DNA from: Methylomicrobium sp.
GTDB lineage: Bacteria > Pseudomonadota > Gammaproteobacteria > Methylococcales > Methylomonadaceae
DNA length: 35,077 nucleotides
NCBI GenBank assembly: GCA_018333785.1
Contig: JAGXSU010000040.1
Coordinates: 1-35,077, forward strand
Reading direction: 5' to 3'
The first letter of the stretch is position 1; each line of letters starts with the position of its first letter. Under the pieces are notes generated by a model. The model did not search any database. It saw only the letters and a list, made by a program, of their open reading frames with translations, and was not told the DNA's origin. This document shows positions 9,035 through 19,392 of the stretch, piece by piece. The position numbers were made by a program, and so were the translations under genes.

Positions 9035-9223
9035 TTAGCTCCTGTCCGATTTAGAGAAATTACTTTGCAGAACTTCACGTAGGGCATCATATACGCCGGT
9101 TCGCCGCTCTTTAAATTCATACTCGCGGACTGTGTCCAACAATTTGACGACCTTATCGAAACTCACCTTATGCTGTTGGCAAAGTTCTTCCAGCAAGCGT
9201 TGGTCTTCCGTGGTTAAGTTCAT
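9035..9223 (-). CDS. Small protein of DNA-modification loci (62 aa)
   Basis: A 62-residue, helix-rich charged protein starting MNLTTEDQRLLEELC and ending with QSNFSKSDRS. The ATG at 9223 is preferred over an in-frame start further upstream because GAGGAAG lies about seven bases before it and the longer version would run through the antitoxin gene. I recall similar small proteins annotated next to DNA-modification gene sets, but I cannot name a function. It lies 16 bases after the antitoxin and three before the Mrr_N-like gene. Probably a helical adaptor; this is inference. Confidence 0.65.
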   Translation of the reverse strand: MNLTTEDQRLLEELCQQHKVSFDKVVKLLDTVREYEFKERRTGVYDALREVLQSNFSKSDRS

Positions 9224-9239
9224 CGTTTTCTTCCTCGTG

Positions 9240-9500
9240 TCAAGACGGCAAGGATTGAATTTCATGTTGCCAGTTAGCGACTTCCACCACAGGATGTTTT
9301 CGGCGTGCCTGTTCGACGATCTGTTCCAATTTATCGGCGACACTGTCTTCAAGCCAATCAGTACCGCACAGATCGCACACTAGGGCAGGAACATCGCGCA
9401 CAACTACAACACCAAAACCAAGATCAACAGTGAAGGTAGTGCGGCCGGATTGTTTGCGCCCACCGTGGCAAACCGGGCAAAAATCGTTATGAGAATTCAT
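9240..9500 (-). CDS. YgiT/MqsA-type zinc-finger antitoxin
   Basis: An 86-residue protein whose N terminus carries two CxxC pairs (CPVC at about 8-11 and CDLC at about 42-45), the zinc-binding layout of YgiT/MqsA-type antitoxin N-terminal domains. A hydrophobic strand pair (FGVVVVRDVPALVC) lies between them. It lacks the C-terminal helix-turn-helix of full MqsA and belongs to the short YgiT-type group that commonly pairs with DUF4258-like toxins. GGAGG lies seven bases before the ATG. Its start overlaps the toxin stop by four bases (ATGA), typical of a co-translated pair. Expected to bind and silence the toxin, and perhaps its own promoter. Confidence 0.8.
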   Translation of the reverse strand: MNSHNDFCPVCHGGRKQSGRTTFTVDLGFGVVVVRDVPALVCDLCGTDWLEDSVADKLEQIVEQARRKHPVVEVANWQHEIQSLPS

Positions 9501-9817
9501 GATAGCCTCCTGGTGACTAAATCGACTTCAAAATGGGTTAAATCGGGACGATAGGCGGTAATAATATGACACTGTTCGCTTGCCGCGTCATAAGCTAAAA
9601 CTACATGCAATGCTTCCGGCTGATTCGATGCCAGCAACAAACTTGGAATGGGGTGATCATCCGGGTAATTTTCAATAATATCGCCATGTAAGATAGCGTT
9701 TTTTACCTGATTTCGACCGATCCCTCGCTCCAGCATACGTTCCAATGCATGTTTTTTCCATAGAACACGACCTGCATTGACCGCATCGCGAATATCAGTG
9801 AGTATTACTGACGACAT
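9497..9817 (-). CDS. DUF4258-family putative toxin
   Basis: A 106-residue protein with the DUF4258 pattern: KKHALERMLERGIGRNQV, then AILHGDIIENYPDDHP, LHVVLAYD and HIITAYRPD. This compact alpha/beta fold resembles RelE/MqsR-type RNases and is often paired with YgiT zinc-finger antitoxins, as here. The likely role is a growth-inhibiting RNase-type toxin, but no catalytic residues can be assigned with confidence. The gene starts 30 bases after the RhuM remnant and overlaps the antitoxin by four bases. Toxin-first order is common for this type of pair. Confidence 0.75.
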   Translation of the reverse strand: MSSVILTDIRDAVNAGRVLWKKHALERMLERGIGRNQVKNAILHGDIIENYPDDHPIPSLLLASNQPEALHVVLAYDAASEQCHIITAYRPDLTHFEVDLVTRRLS

Positions 9818-9847
9818 AAAGTTTGAAATATAGGCACGTATTGGCCT

Positions 9848-10186
9848 TCAGTTGTCAAATTCACTATTTTTTCTCCAGTTAATTTTGTGATTGTAAAACT
9901 TACGCGCTCTGGAAATATCACGTTTGCCTTCGGTTTGAACTTGTAAGTATTCCTTACAAGTTGCCGCTACTTGCAGTTCGCCGTCACGATAAATTGCCTT
10001 AATGTGTAGCGTGATATTTTGCGTGGTGGATTGGAACAACTCCGCCATCATCGCTTGCGTCATCCACACCGATTCATCCTGTAAACGCACCTCGATGCGG
10101 GTTTGTCCGTCTTCGGTTTGATAAAGCAATAAATCGCCAACGAAAGGCAAAGCCGTTTGATCGGGGTTTGATTTTTTGCCGCTCAT
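9848..10186 (-). pseudogene. Truncated RhuM-family protein remnant
   Basis: A 112-residue frame matching only the N terminus of RhuM ('virulence RhuM family') proteins: LLYQTEDGQTRIEVRLQDES, VWMTQAMMAELFQSTTQNIT, LHIKAIYRDGEL and RARKFYN. Full RhuM proteins are roughly 330 residues and continue after KFYN with a LDxxISVGYRV-like stretch. Here the match stops and an unrelated tail (HKINWRKNSEFDN) leads to a stop, so about two thirds is missing. The break suggests deletion or recombination, perhaps when the toxin-antitoxin pair arrived. It overlaps the hsdS stop by four bases (ATGA), as RhuM genes often do inside type I loci. The remnant may still be translated. Confidence 0.75.
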
Positions 10187-11547
10187 GAGTTTACCGCCTC
10201 TTCGATCAATTGTTCGACACGGGTTTTGGCTTGTTCCAGCAATCGAGCGGACTCGCGCTGTTTTACCAAACTTTCACGAACAAGATCGCCAATAATCGTT
10301 TGCTGTTCGAAAGGCAAAATCGGAACGACAAATTTATCAATGTCGTTTGGGTACAGTTCTGCCTGGGCACTACCTCTGGAATGTTTTTGAGTTTGGAATT
10401 GACCGACCACCGACTGAAATATCATCGCCATATAGGCTGCATCAATGTCTGGCGTTACGCGAAGAATGTTGACGTGATTACTTGCAAAGGCGGGGGCATT
10501 ACTTAGATAAACATTGGTTCTACCGATGTAGGCACCGGTTGTGTAAATCAACAGATCATTTTGCCGGATATGGGCTACGGGCGATGCCGAAAAAGCTTGG
10601 GGCGAGGTTTTTTCCAGACCGTCATAATTGATATGCTTCGGGCCAAGATGCTGGCTATTAATTACATCATAAGCGCCGTCACGTTCATAGATCGGCTGAA
10701 TGCCTCGCCGGTTGCAGGTTCGAATATCACGAATTTTACGGGTTGGGAAATTGGCAAGATGAGCAAGCAATTGGGTAAATTGGGCTTGGTAATGCTGGGC
10801 ATCCAAGCGTCGGGACAGCTCAAGTTCGCTAAACTGGGCCGTATAACCTACTGGTTTTTGAAAACTCAGCTTGTCCAAGCCCAATTCGGATTCTAGGAGT
10901 TGTTGGGCAGATTGATATGATTCTCGCGAGGAAATCAATTCATCGTGAGCTTTGCGAACTTTTTCGGCAATTCTGCCCTCTTCATATTCACCGAGTCGCG
11001 GAATTGGAATACTCCGCAAGTCTTCAATATTGAGACCCATTTGAATTGCGCCTCTCTGTCTGCGAAGAAGGCAAAGTTGTCCGAAGTGTGAGTTCAGATA
11101 GGCGAGTAAGTAATAGGGATCACCCTTTTCGGAGCGAAAGATTGTGCTTTTGCAACTAAACATTGCAGGTGTTACACGTTCAGTACAAACAGCAACATTT
11201 CCAAGAGTCCCCACTACCGAAATCATCAAATCGTCATTCTTGACCGCATAATGCTGGAGGCGAATAAAATCAGCTTGCGGGATAAATCGACTGTCGTCCT
11301 CCAAAATAAAAAACGGCTTAACGTCTTGACCTCGAATGTAACGATAGGGTGATTGAAAGTCGTAATTACTGACACGGAATGAAGAGCCAAAAGGCCCCGG
11401 TACAAATGTTCCTAAATTTCCAAGATTTTCAGCTTTGCAGGAGCGAGTTTTTCGTTCAGCCTCAAGATATTTTGGCTGAGAAAATTCGGCATCAATTCTG
11501 CGTGTAGCGAGTATTTCAGTCGTTGTGGCTTCGCTCCAAACCGCCAT
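10183..11547 (-). CDS. hsdS: Type I restriction-modification specificity subunit HsdS
   Basis: A 454-residue protein with the two-fold layout of HsdS: a first target-recognition domain (about 40-185, ending NIEDLRSIPIPRL), a helical spacer (about 190-225), a second target-recognition domain (about 270-405, ending PNDIDKFVVPILPF) and a C-terminal helix (EQQTIIGDLVRES... about 408-450). The repeated 'I..L..I.IP.lp' blocks before each helix are the conserved regions that contact HsdM. It should recognise a two-part target site; the sequence recognised cannot be read from the protein. Start and HsdM stop share one base (TAATG), so the two are coupled. No HsdR gene accompanies it. Confidence 0.92.
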   Translation of the reverse strand: MAVWSEATTTEILATRRIDAEFSQPKYLEAERKTRSCKAENLGNLGTFVPGPFGSSFRVSNYDFQSPYRYIRGQDVKPFFILEDDSRFIPQADFIRLQHYAVKNDDLMISVVGTLGNVAVCTERVTPAMFSCKSTIFRSEKGDPYYLLAYLNSHFGQLCLLRRQRGAIQMGLNIEDLRSIPIPRLGEYEEGRIAEKVRKAHDELISSRESYQSAQQLLESELGLDKLSFQKPVGYTAQFSELELSRRLDAQHYQAQFTQLLAHLANFPTRKIRDIRTCNRRGIQPIYERDGAYDVINSQHLGPKHINYDGLEKTSPQAFSASPVAHIRQNDLLIYTTGAYIGRTNVYLSNAPAFASNHVNILRVTPDIDAAYMAMIFQSVVGQFQTQKHSRGSAQAELYPNDIDKFVVPILPFEQQTIIGDLVRESLVKQRESARLLEQAKTRVEQLIEEAVNS

Positions 11548-14339
11548 TACTCAACCCTCCAGAATTCCAATCCCTGCGCTTGAGCAAACCTGACAAACGC
11601 CTCGGCAACACAAAGCTGTTCATCAGGAATTCCAACGGCATCGGCCAAATCGTCAGCAGTCAAATCGTAATTGACCAAATCCTGATCGATTTTCGGTTGC
11701 CCGTCGTGGTCTTCAACCAGATTGCCGTTATCATCGATCACATAATCATAATCACCGGAATTATCCTTGCCGCCGCGTTCGCTGACTGCCATAAAAATAG
11801 GGTAATCCAAACGCTTGGCAACTTCGGCGGCTATCCAGCGTTCTTTCAGAGTGCCGATTAAATCGGCATCGGCTAACACCAGCTCCAGTTTGCCGCGCAA
11901 GGTCAGCAGCTTTAACTCCCGCTCGGCTTGCGGAATCAATTTTTCCAGACGTTTTTGCTCAGCTTTGAGAAATTTTTCCGCCGCTTTTTGGCGGTCTTTG
12001 CTGGTCTTAAGCTTGGCGGTATATTCACCCTTAATGTCTTTAAGCGCTTTGTTATGTTCGGCCTTTTTCGGTTTGTTGTAGGTCGTCAATTCCAATGCTT
12101 TACCTGTCCATGAGGCTTGAATGGCTTCCAGTTCGGCTTGTTGCTGTTGCTGCACGATTGCCAGTTCAGTTTGCTGTTGCTGTAACAAGGCTTCGCTATC
12201 GCTCGCTAAATCGAGCAGTTTTTGCTTGGTGCGGATCAATTCAGCTTTCAAGGTATCCAGCTTTTCTTCAGCTTGCGCAAGACGGTCTTCATCGCTAAAC
12301 ACGGGTCGATTATCGGCTTTGTCTTGGCTTTCATCGTTTCCGTTAGTTTCGGCAATGTCTTCCGCTTCCGGTTCGGCAAAGGTTTCGGCCAGTAAATCCG
12401 CTATCGCTTCGGGAACAAGGTCTTCCGATATTTCGGCGGCATGGTTGCCAAGTAATTCTCGAACGTCTGCCACATAATCCGGGCAGGCGACGGCGACTTC
12501 ATCATGAACTTTGGCAATGTTCGCCAATTGTTGCAGTGTGTATTTTTGTACAAACAATACCGAGGTTTTTGTGCCGGTATGCGGTTTAAAGGTGTTGGGG
12601 TGTAAGCCTACCACGGCCAGTAAACGGGCTTTTTTTAAAATCCATTCACGGATAAACGCCAGCGAGGAATTATTGAACTTGCCCTGCGGCAATACAATCG
12701 CGGCCCGACCGCCGGGTTTCAGCATTTTCAGGATGCGTTCGATAAACAACACATCGCGCTCTTCCTTAGGTTGCTTATCGTCTCCTGCCCGTTTTAATGC
12801 CGGTTTCGCCAATTCGTAATGCGCCAGCATCTTGCGGTCTTTCATTTCCCCGGCAAACGGCGGATTAGCCAGAATCACATCGAATTTCAGCTCATCGAAA
12901 TATTCCCAGGCTTTGTCATCGTCCTTGAGAGTTTCATTTTCCGGAATCGGCGTGGCGGTCAGTTTCGCTTGCCGAAGTCCGTGCATCAGTGCTTGGCCGG
13001 AACCGGTTTCGTACCAGGTTTTCGGATCGAGACTGCTGACATCCGGGCCGAAAATGTTGGTGTGACCGTCTCCGGCGATCAGCATCAAGGCGCGGGAAGT
13101 TTTGGCGGCGCGTTGTTCAAAATCGATGCCCCACAGGTATTTACCTGCGTATTTGTGTTTGCGCAGTTCGCGTTTTTCATTGTCATCGGCGGGATAACAC
13201 CAGTCCATCGCATGCAGTAAGAATCCACCGGAACCGCAGGATGGGTCCATGACATATTCCGTACGGGTGGGGTTGAGCATTCTTACGCACATTTCCACGA
13301 CATGACGCGGCGTAAAAAACTGACCTTTTTTCTTTTTGGCTTCGGTAGGCAGCAGGTATTCAAAAGCATCATCCATAATGCGCAGGTTTGAGCCCATTAG
13401 GCGTACGCCTTCAATCGGACCGACGCAAACTTGCAGGTGACGTTTGGCGAGTTCTATGTCTTCACCGACTTTAAAAATGCCGGGCCATTCTACGCAAGCG
13501 TTTTTAAATAAGGCGTTGATACGATCGTAAGTTACATCAGGATCAAGGGCCTTGCCGAATTCAACGCGCTTATCCTTGCGGTTTTCCAGCGCTTCTTTTT
13601 CGTCCCAAATTTTGGCGAAAATCAGTTTAAAGATTTCATTGAACTCGTCCTTGCCGCTATCTGCGAGCACCAACTCTTCCAAATCTTGTACTATTTTTTT
13701 GAAGTTAAATGCCTTTTTAAGTTGCAACAGGGTTTTCTTAGTTTCCAGTACATCTTTTGGTTCCTGTCCCCGTTTGGGTATATCGAACAGAGTATCGTCA
13801 AATTGCGCAGGATAAGGCCGGTAAAGAATAATGCTGTCGCTACCGTTGGACCACACCGCAACCGGCGCGCCTTTGGCATTCATATAGCTTTTAAGTTGCT
13901 CGATGCCGTCTTTACGTTTGGGCTTTTTGCATTCGATGATGATTTTTGGAGTGCTCTTGCTGGAATCACTATAAACGATAATGTCCGCCGACTTGGTGCC
14001 GACTTCGGTACCAAATTGCACGCTTTTTTCCAGGTCTATTTCATCGGCTTTATAACTGTATTGATTGATCAGCTTATATACCCAAAGCTGACGCACGATT
14101 TCTTCAGGGCTGCACTTGCCGTCTTCGACAAAAACCTGGACTTCCTCATTGCCAGTCGAAAATGGGATAAAGCTTTTTAGGTAATACTTGGTTTTTCCTG
14201 CTTCTCGACCGGTAGCGGCTGCTTTGGGGTAAATGGTGAGAATGTCATGAATCGGCTTGCCGAGGTTTTCGAATTCAGTGAGTTCGTATTGAGTCGCCGG
14301 GTCTTTAAAAATACGACCAAGGATTTCTTTAGTATCCAT
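11547..14339 (-). CDS. hsdM: HsdM-type adenine methyltransferase with HsdR_N-like nuclease domain
   Basis: A 930-residue protein, much longer than a plain HsdM (about 500). Residues 65-180 resemble the HSDR_N nuclease-like domain: D119 (KSADII), E136 and K138 (IIIECKK) and Q148/Y152 (QLKSY), the D...ExK...QxxxY pattern of PD-(D/E)xK enzymes. Residues about 255-600 form an N6-adenine methyltransferase core, with GQFFTPRHV (339-347), SAM motif DPSCGSGGF (365-373) and catalytic NPPF (492-495). A charged, glutamine-rich coiled coil covers about 690-810, and the C terminus is specific to this protein group. AAAGGA lies ten bases before the ATG at 14339. It is the first gene of the defence operon. 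Expected to methylate adenine with HsdS and possibly to cut DNA itself. Confidence 0.88.
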   Translation of the reverse strand: MDTKEILGRIFKDPATQYELTEFENLGKPIHDILTIYPKAAATGREAGKTKYYLKSFIPFSTGNEEVQVFVEDGKCSPEEIVRQLWVYKLINQYSYKADEIDLEKSVQFGTEVGTKSADIIVYSDSSKSTPKIIIECKKPKRKDGIEQLKSYMNAKGAPVAVWSNGSDSIILYRPYPAQFDDTLFDIPKRGQEPKDVLETKKTLLQLKKAFNFKKIVQDLEELVLADSGKDEFNEIFKLIFAKIWDEKEALENRKDKRVEFGKALDPDVTYDRINALFKNACVEWPGIFKVGEDIELAKRHLQVCVGPIEGVRLMGSNLRIMDDAFEYLLPTEAKKKKGQFFTPRHVVEMCVRMLNPTRTEYVMDPSCGSGGFLLHAMDWCYPADDNEKRELRKHKYAGKYLWGIDFEQRAAKTSRALMLIAGDGHTNIFGPDVSSLDPKTWYETGSGQALMHGLRQAKLTATPIPENETLKDDDKAWEYFDELKFDVILANPPFAGEMKDRKMLAHYELAKPALKRAGDDKQPKEERDVLFIERILKMLKPGGRAAIVLPQGKFNNSSLAFIREWILKKARLLAVVGLHPNTFKPHTGTKTSVLFVQKYTLQQLANIAKVHDEVAVACPDYVADVRELLGNHAAEISEDLVPEAIADLLAETFAEPEAEDIAETNGNDESQDKADNRPVFSDEDRLAQAEEKLDTLKAELIRTKQKLLDLASDSEALLQQQQTELAIVQQQQQAELEAIQASWTGKALELTTYNKPKKAEHNKALKDIKGEYTAKLKTSKDRQKAAEKFLKAEQKRLEKLIPQAERELKLLTLRGKLELVLADADLIGTLKERWIAAEVAKRLDYPIFMAVSERGGKDNSGDYDYVIDDNGNLVEDHDGQPKIDQDLVNYDLTADDLADAVGIPDEQLCVAEAFVRFAQAQGLEFWRVE

Positions 14340-14810
14340 TAGTGGTTAATTCCTTTGTATTTATCTTTGTTAATTTTGGCTATCGAAAAAGTCTTTTGCT
14401 CGGGTAAGGTGAGCTAACTTAAAGAGAAACTGCATTTTTAAAAAATATTGGATTCAAGTTATATGTGCAAGAATCCATGACTCACCCAATGCGAGAAAGC
14501 ATTAAAACCATTAGTTTCACAAGTTGCTCTCTAGACTTGTAGGAAACGAATACATGTCGAATTGAATTCGCAAGAAGAAGTGACGCCTGCCTCTTTATAT
14601 TAATTACCTCCATGTTTGCGGATTATTTGACTAATGGGTTTCGATTTCCGCTTCAGTGGACGAACCGTAAGCAGACAGCGGATTGCCTTTCAGCACGTTT
14701 GTTGAGGATTCAACCACTCTTGTATGAGTATCAAGCTTAAAAGTGAAGAGATGCGCCTCACTGTTCGTTCGGCGCACCCAACGTGCTGGTTTATAAAACT
14801 TTATAACGGA
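14340..14810. other. Intergenic region upstream of the defence operon
   Basis: No convincing gene. The promoter of the hsdM-led operon should be here but no clear -35/-10 pair stands out. Near the end of the membrane-protein gene there are a 6-base stem (TGCGCC 14752-14757 with GGCGCA 14771-14776) and an AT-rich palindrome at 14791-14806 (7-base arms TTATAAA/TTTATAA). Either could serve as a weak terminator for the upstream minus-strand gene. Confidence 0.4.
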
Positions 14811-16346
14811 CTAATCAAACCGATTCGCCGTTTTGAACCGCGCAGAGGCTCCCAACAGACCCAGCACGAAGAAAGACGTGCCGACAAGCGTAAAACGCAG
14901 ATTGATCTCTTCGATGATCATGTCGTCAGTCGCATAAAGCATGATAATCACGGCAATTGATCCCCAAGCAAGAAAACGTAAGAACGCTTCCATAATCAGT
15001 TTCCCCAGCTCTTCCTTTTCGTCCGCTGGCGTATCCATTCGATAAGCGACAAAACCGGACATCAGTGCCGGTAAAATGCCCCATCGCATATGTTGTATGA
15101 AGCTTTCCAGAAAATTGAAAGAGTCTTTGCGGTAATGAGTAAGCTCTAGCACCAGCACTGAGGACGTGGTGCTGACAATAAATCCGACTATCATCATTGC
15201 CAAATAAAACCCATAGTTCCGATCCGAATCGTTTTGTTGGTATTTCAAAGCAAATGTCCGTGAAAAAAACACCAGCGATATCGGTAACACATAAATCGGA
15301 ATAACGTAGGCAATCCAGCGTAAGGTATTTCCATCAAAGTGAGGCAAAGGATCATCGGGAAACAGAAACGCATTGTGCAACGAAACAGAAATCTCCCGGC
15401 CTAACATCACCCCTATTGTGGTAGCGGCCGTAAACAGCAGCACATACTTATAGGTATGTTTCAGACGGGCCTCATGAACCCTGCCGCCAAGCTGCTTTAC
15501 GGATGCCCATATTTCATTCTCACTGGCGCTGCCGAACACAACCAGAGAAGCCAGTAAACGGCAGAGCAGGCCGGTAAGATTATCCAGTTCCTTGATCAGG
15601 TTCAAGGTTTTGGTGTAGTGCGGTTCCGCTTCTTTCCAGACGATTACTTTTTCCGACATTGCATTGAAGGAAATACAGATTTCTCCCCATTTCAACGAGG
15701 GTTCATTAAAAAAGCGGCGGTAGGATGATTGGTTGGCGTAGTTTTGTATCTGGTCAAAAAGAAGGCAGTTATGTGCCCATTTGTATTCGACCGTGGCACT
15801 GGATTTATCAAAATCGCCCGGATCGATACTCTGTACCAGCAAGCGATTCGCTATTTGCGCTTTTAATTTGTCGTCGATTGCCGACAATCTGGATGAAATT
15901 AAAGCATTGTAGACCTCTACCGCCTTGGTAGGAATTGCAAAAGCGTCATGGATACTGTCTCTTAAAATCAACAAAGGGTTAAATTTGTTTTCCCAGGCGA
16001 TTAAAAAAAGAAACAGACCGGCGGCTATCAAAGGCATGATCGTGCTGCCATCCAGTCCATTCAAAAAATTCAGCAATTCTCCGGAACGAAGGCTTTCCAC
16101 CGAATGTGTAACCAGGGTTTCAAGGGGCAGCCAACGCCAGGTAAGCAACAAAAAAAGCGCTGTCATAAACAGGCAGTAAGAGGCCATCCCGGCCCAGTAA
16201 GTACTCCTGCGAATAAAGTATTGTGGAAGTGTTGGTTCTGCGCCTAACTGAATCCGGCGTTTCTGAAATGACCGATAGGCGAGAAAAAATACCGCCCCGG
16301 CTCCAAGAAACTGTAAAACAAAGTTAATCAAGAATTCGATAGTCAT
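14811..16346 (-). CDS. Unrecognised polytopic membrane protein (511 aa)
   Basis: I do not recognise this protein. It has about nine likely membrane segments: three in the first 140 residues (LINFVLQFLGAGAVFFLAY, YCLFMTALFLLLTW, IMPLIAAGLFLFLIAW) and six after about residue 310 (LLFTAATTIGVMLG, WIAYVIPIYVLPISLVFF, FYLAMMIVGFIVSTTSSVLVL, and others). Between them is a soluble region of about 150 residues, rich in charged and aromatic residues, that contains no motif I can name. AGGAG lies nine bases before the ATG at 16346. It lies 470 bases upstream of the defence operon on the same strand, but the gap suggests a separate transcript. It could be a membrane partner of the defence locus or unrelated. 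Confidence 0.75.
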   Translation of the reverse strand: MTIEFLINFVLQFLGAGAVFFLAYRSFQKRRIQLGAEPTLPQYFIRRSTYWAGMASYCLFMTALFLLLTWRWLPLETLVTHSVESLRSGELLNFLNGLDGSTIMPLIAAGLFLFLIAWENKFNPLLILRDSIHDAFAIPTKAVEVYNALISSRLSAIDDKLKAQIANRLLVQSIDPGDFDKSSATVEYKWAHNCLLFDQIQNYANQSSYRRFFNEPSLKWGEICISFNAMSEKVIVWKEAEPHYTKTLNLIKELDNLTGLLCRLLASLVVFGSASENEIWASVKQLGGRVHEARLKHTYKYVLLFTAATTIGVMLGREISVSLHNAFLFPDDPLPHFDGNTLRWIAYVIPIYVLPISLVFFSRTFALKYQQNDSDRNYGFYLAMMIVGFIVSTTSSVLVLELTHYRKDSFNFLESFIQHMRWGILPALMSGFVAYRMDTPADEKEELGKLIMEAFLRFLAWGSIAVIIMLYATDDMIIEEINLRFTLVGTSFFVLGLLGASARFKTANRFD

Positions 16347-16680
16347 TGTGCGGCTGCTCCTACATCCTTTTCACAAAATTTCGAGTTGAGGTAAAAATCA
16401 AGACCCGAGTGATTATATACTGGCTTATCAAATAATTCCGGTCGTTTTTTAAAGTACTGGCACATAATGCTGGGTCACCGGAGTCATGCTATTTATGAGC
16501 AATATTTTTTGCTTAAGCGCACTATAAAAGGGTGTATTTTCTATCAAGTTAGATAGAATAAATTAACCTAATGGACGCCTCTTTTGTTTTTTTGCCCGAA
16601 ACTATACCATCTTAGCTTTATTAAAGGCGTTGCATTTATTATCATTACTTCCACAACTACTAATACTCAAAAATAAATTT
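16347..16680. other. Intergenic region between divergent genes
   Basis: An AT-rich stretch between the minus-strand membrane protein and the plus-strand small protein. It should hold promoters for both. I see no repeat, RNA gene or convincing open frame. Confidence 0.4.
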
Positions 16681-16965
16681 ATGAATCCATCAGATGATTT
16701 AGGCGTTATTTCAGTTCTTCTCGAGCGATTTGAAAAGCAAAGACTACCCCGAGCGTTGTCAATTAAAGAAAAAGTAGATAATGGCGAATGTCTTGAAGAC
16801 TATGATATTGACTATTTGAAGGAAATATTTGCAGATGCCCAAGAAATTTTGCCGACGGCTCACCGGCACCCCGAATACGAAGAGCTGATAGGGAAAATAA
16901 CCAGCCTTTATCATGAAATTACCGAAAAAGGCTTAAAAAACCAGGAACTTAAAAGTGGGCGCTAG
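16681..16965 (+). CDS. Small acidic helical protein, function unknown (94 aa)
   Basis: A 94-residue protein starting MNPSDDLGVISVLLERFEKQ. It contains LPRALSIKEKVDNGECLEDYDIDYLKEIFADAQ and HPEYEELIGKITSLYHEITEKGL-type stretches (broken here for length), a mainly helical, acidic pattern. I recall similar small proteins of unknown function in many proteobacteria. The ATG at 16681 is chosen because the family-like part begins there; an in-frame TTG at 16630 would add 17 residues. No good ribosome site precedes it. It stands alone, about 360 bases before the ATPase operon, and nothing in the sequence ties it to either neighbour. Confidence 0.65.
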   Translation: MNPSDDLGVISVLLERFEKQRLPRALSIKEKVDNGECLEDYDIDYLKEIFADAQEILPTAHRHPEYEELIGKITSLYHEITEKGLKNQELKSGR

Positions 16966-19111
<2,146 letters not shown>

Positions 19112-19115
<4 letters not shown>

Positions 19116-19384
19116 ACAGCCGACTTCATTTGAAAAAAAAGATTGAGAGTCAGATAAAACGAATAAAACAAGCGGATAAAGACCGGCCCAATTTATTGTC
19201 GCAGACTATTTACATCGGCACGCTGGGTTTAGTCATGGTGCTGCCCATTGTGGCCGGAACCTATTTAGGGCATTGGCTGGATAGCGGCGTACCCGGTTAT
19301 TCAATGCGCTGGACACTGAGCCTTTTGTTTCTGGGTGTCCTGATAGGAATTGCCAATGTCTATTTTTTAATTAAAGAATTATAG
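19112..19384 (+). CDS. atpQ: N-type ATPase AtpQ (AtpI-like assembly protein)
   Basis: A 90-residue membrane protein: a basic N-terminal helix (LHLKKKIESQIKRIKQADKD), one segment at about 32-52 (ETFFIGTLG-type, here IYIGTLGLVMVLPIVAGTYLG) and a second at about 67-86, joined by a conserved GTYLGHWLD turn. This matches the ATPase_gene1/AtpI-like family, whose N-ATPase member is AtpQ and which is thought to assist assembly or c-ring formation. It overlaps atpC by four bases and is followed eight bases later by atpB. The usual N-ATPase plan has a second small gene, atpR, between them; there is no room for one here. Confidence 0.85.
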
Positions 19385-19392
19385 GCTTACCC

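Noticed and set aside
13686-14180. Open frame of 164 codons on the plus strand
   Set aside because: It is the antisense shadow of the hsdM coding sequence, whose protein family is clear.
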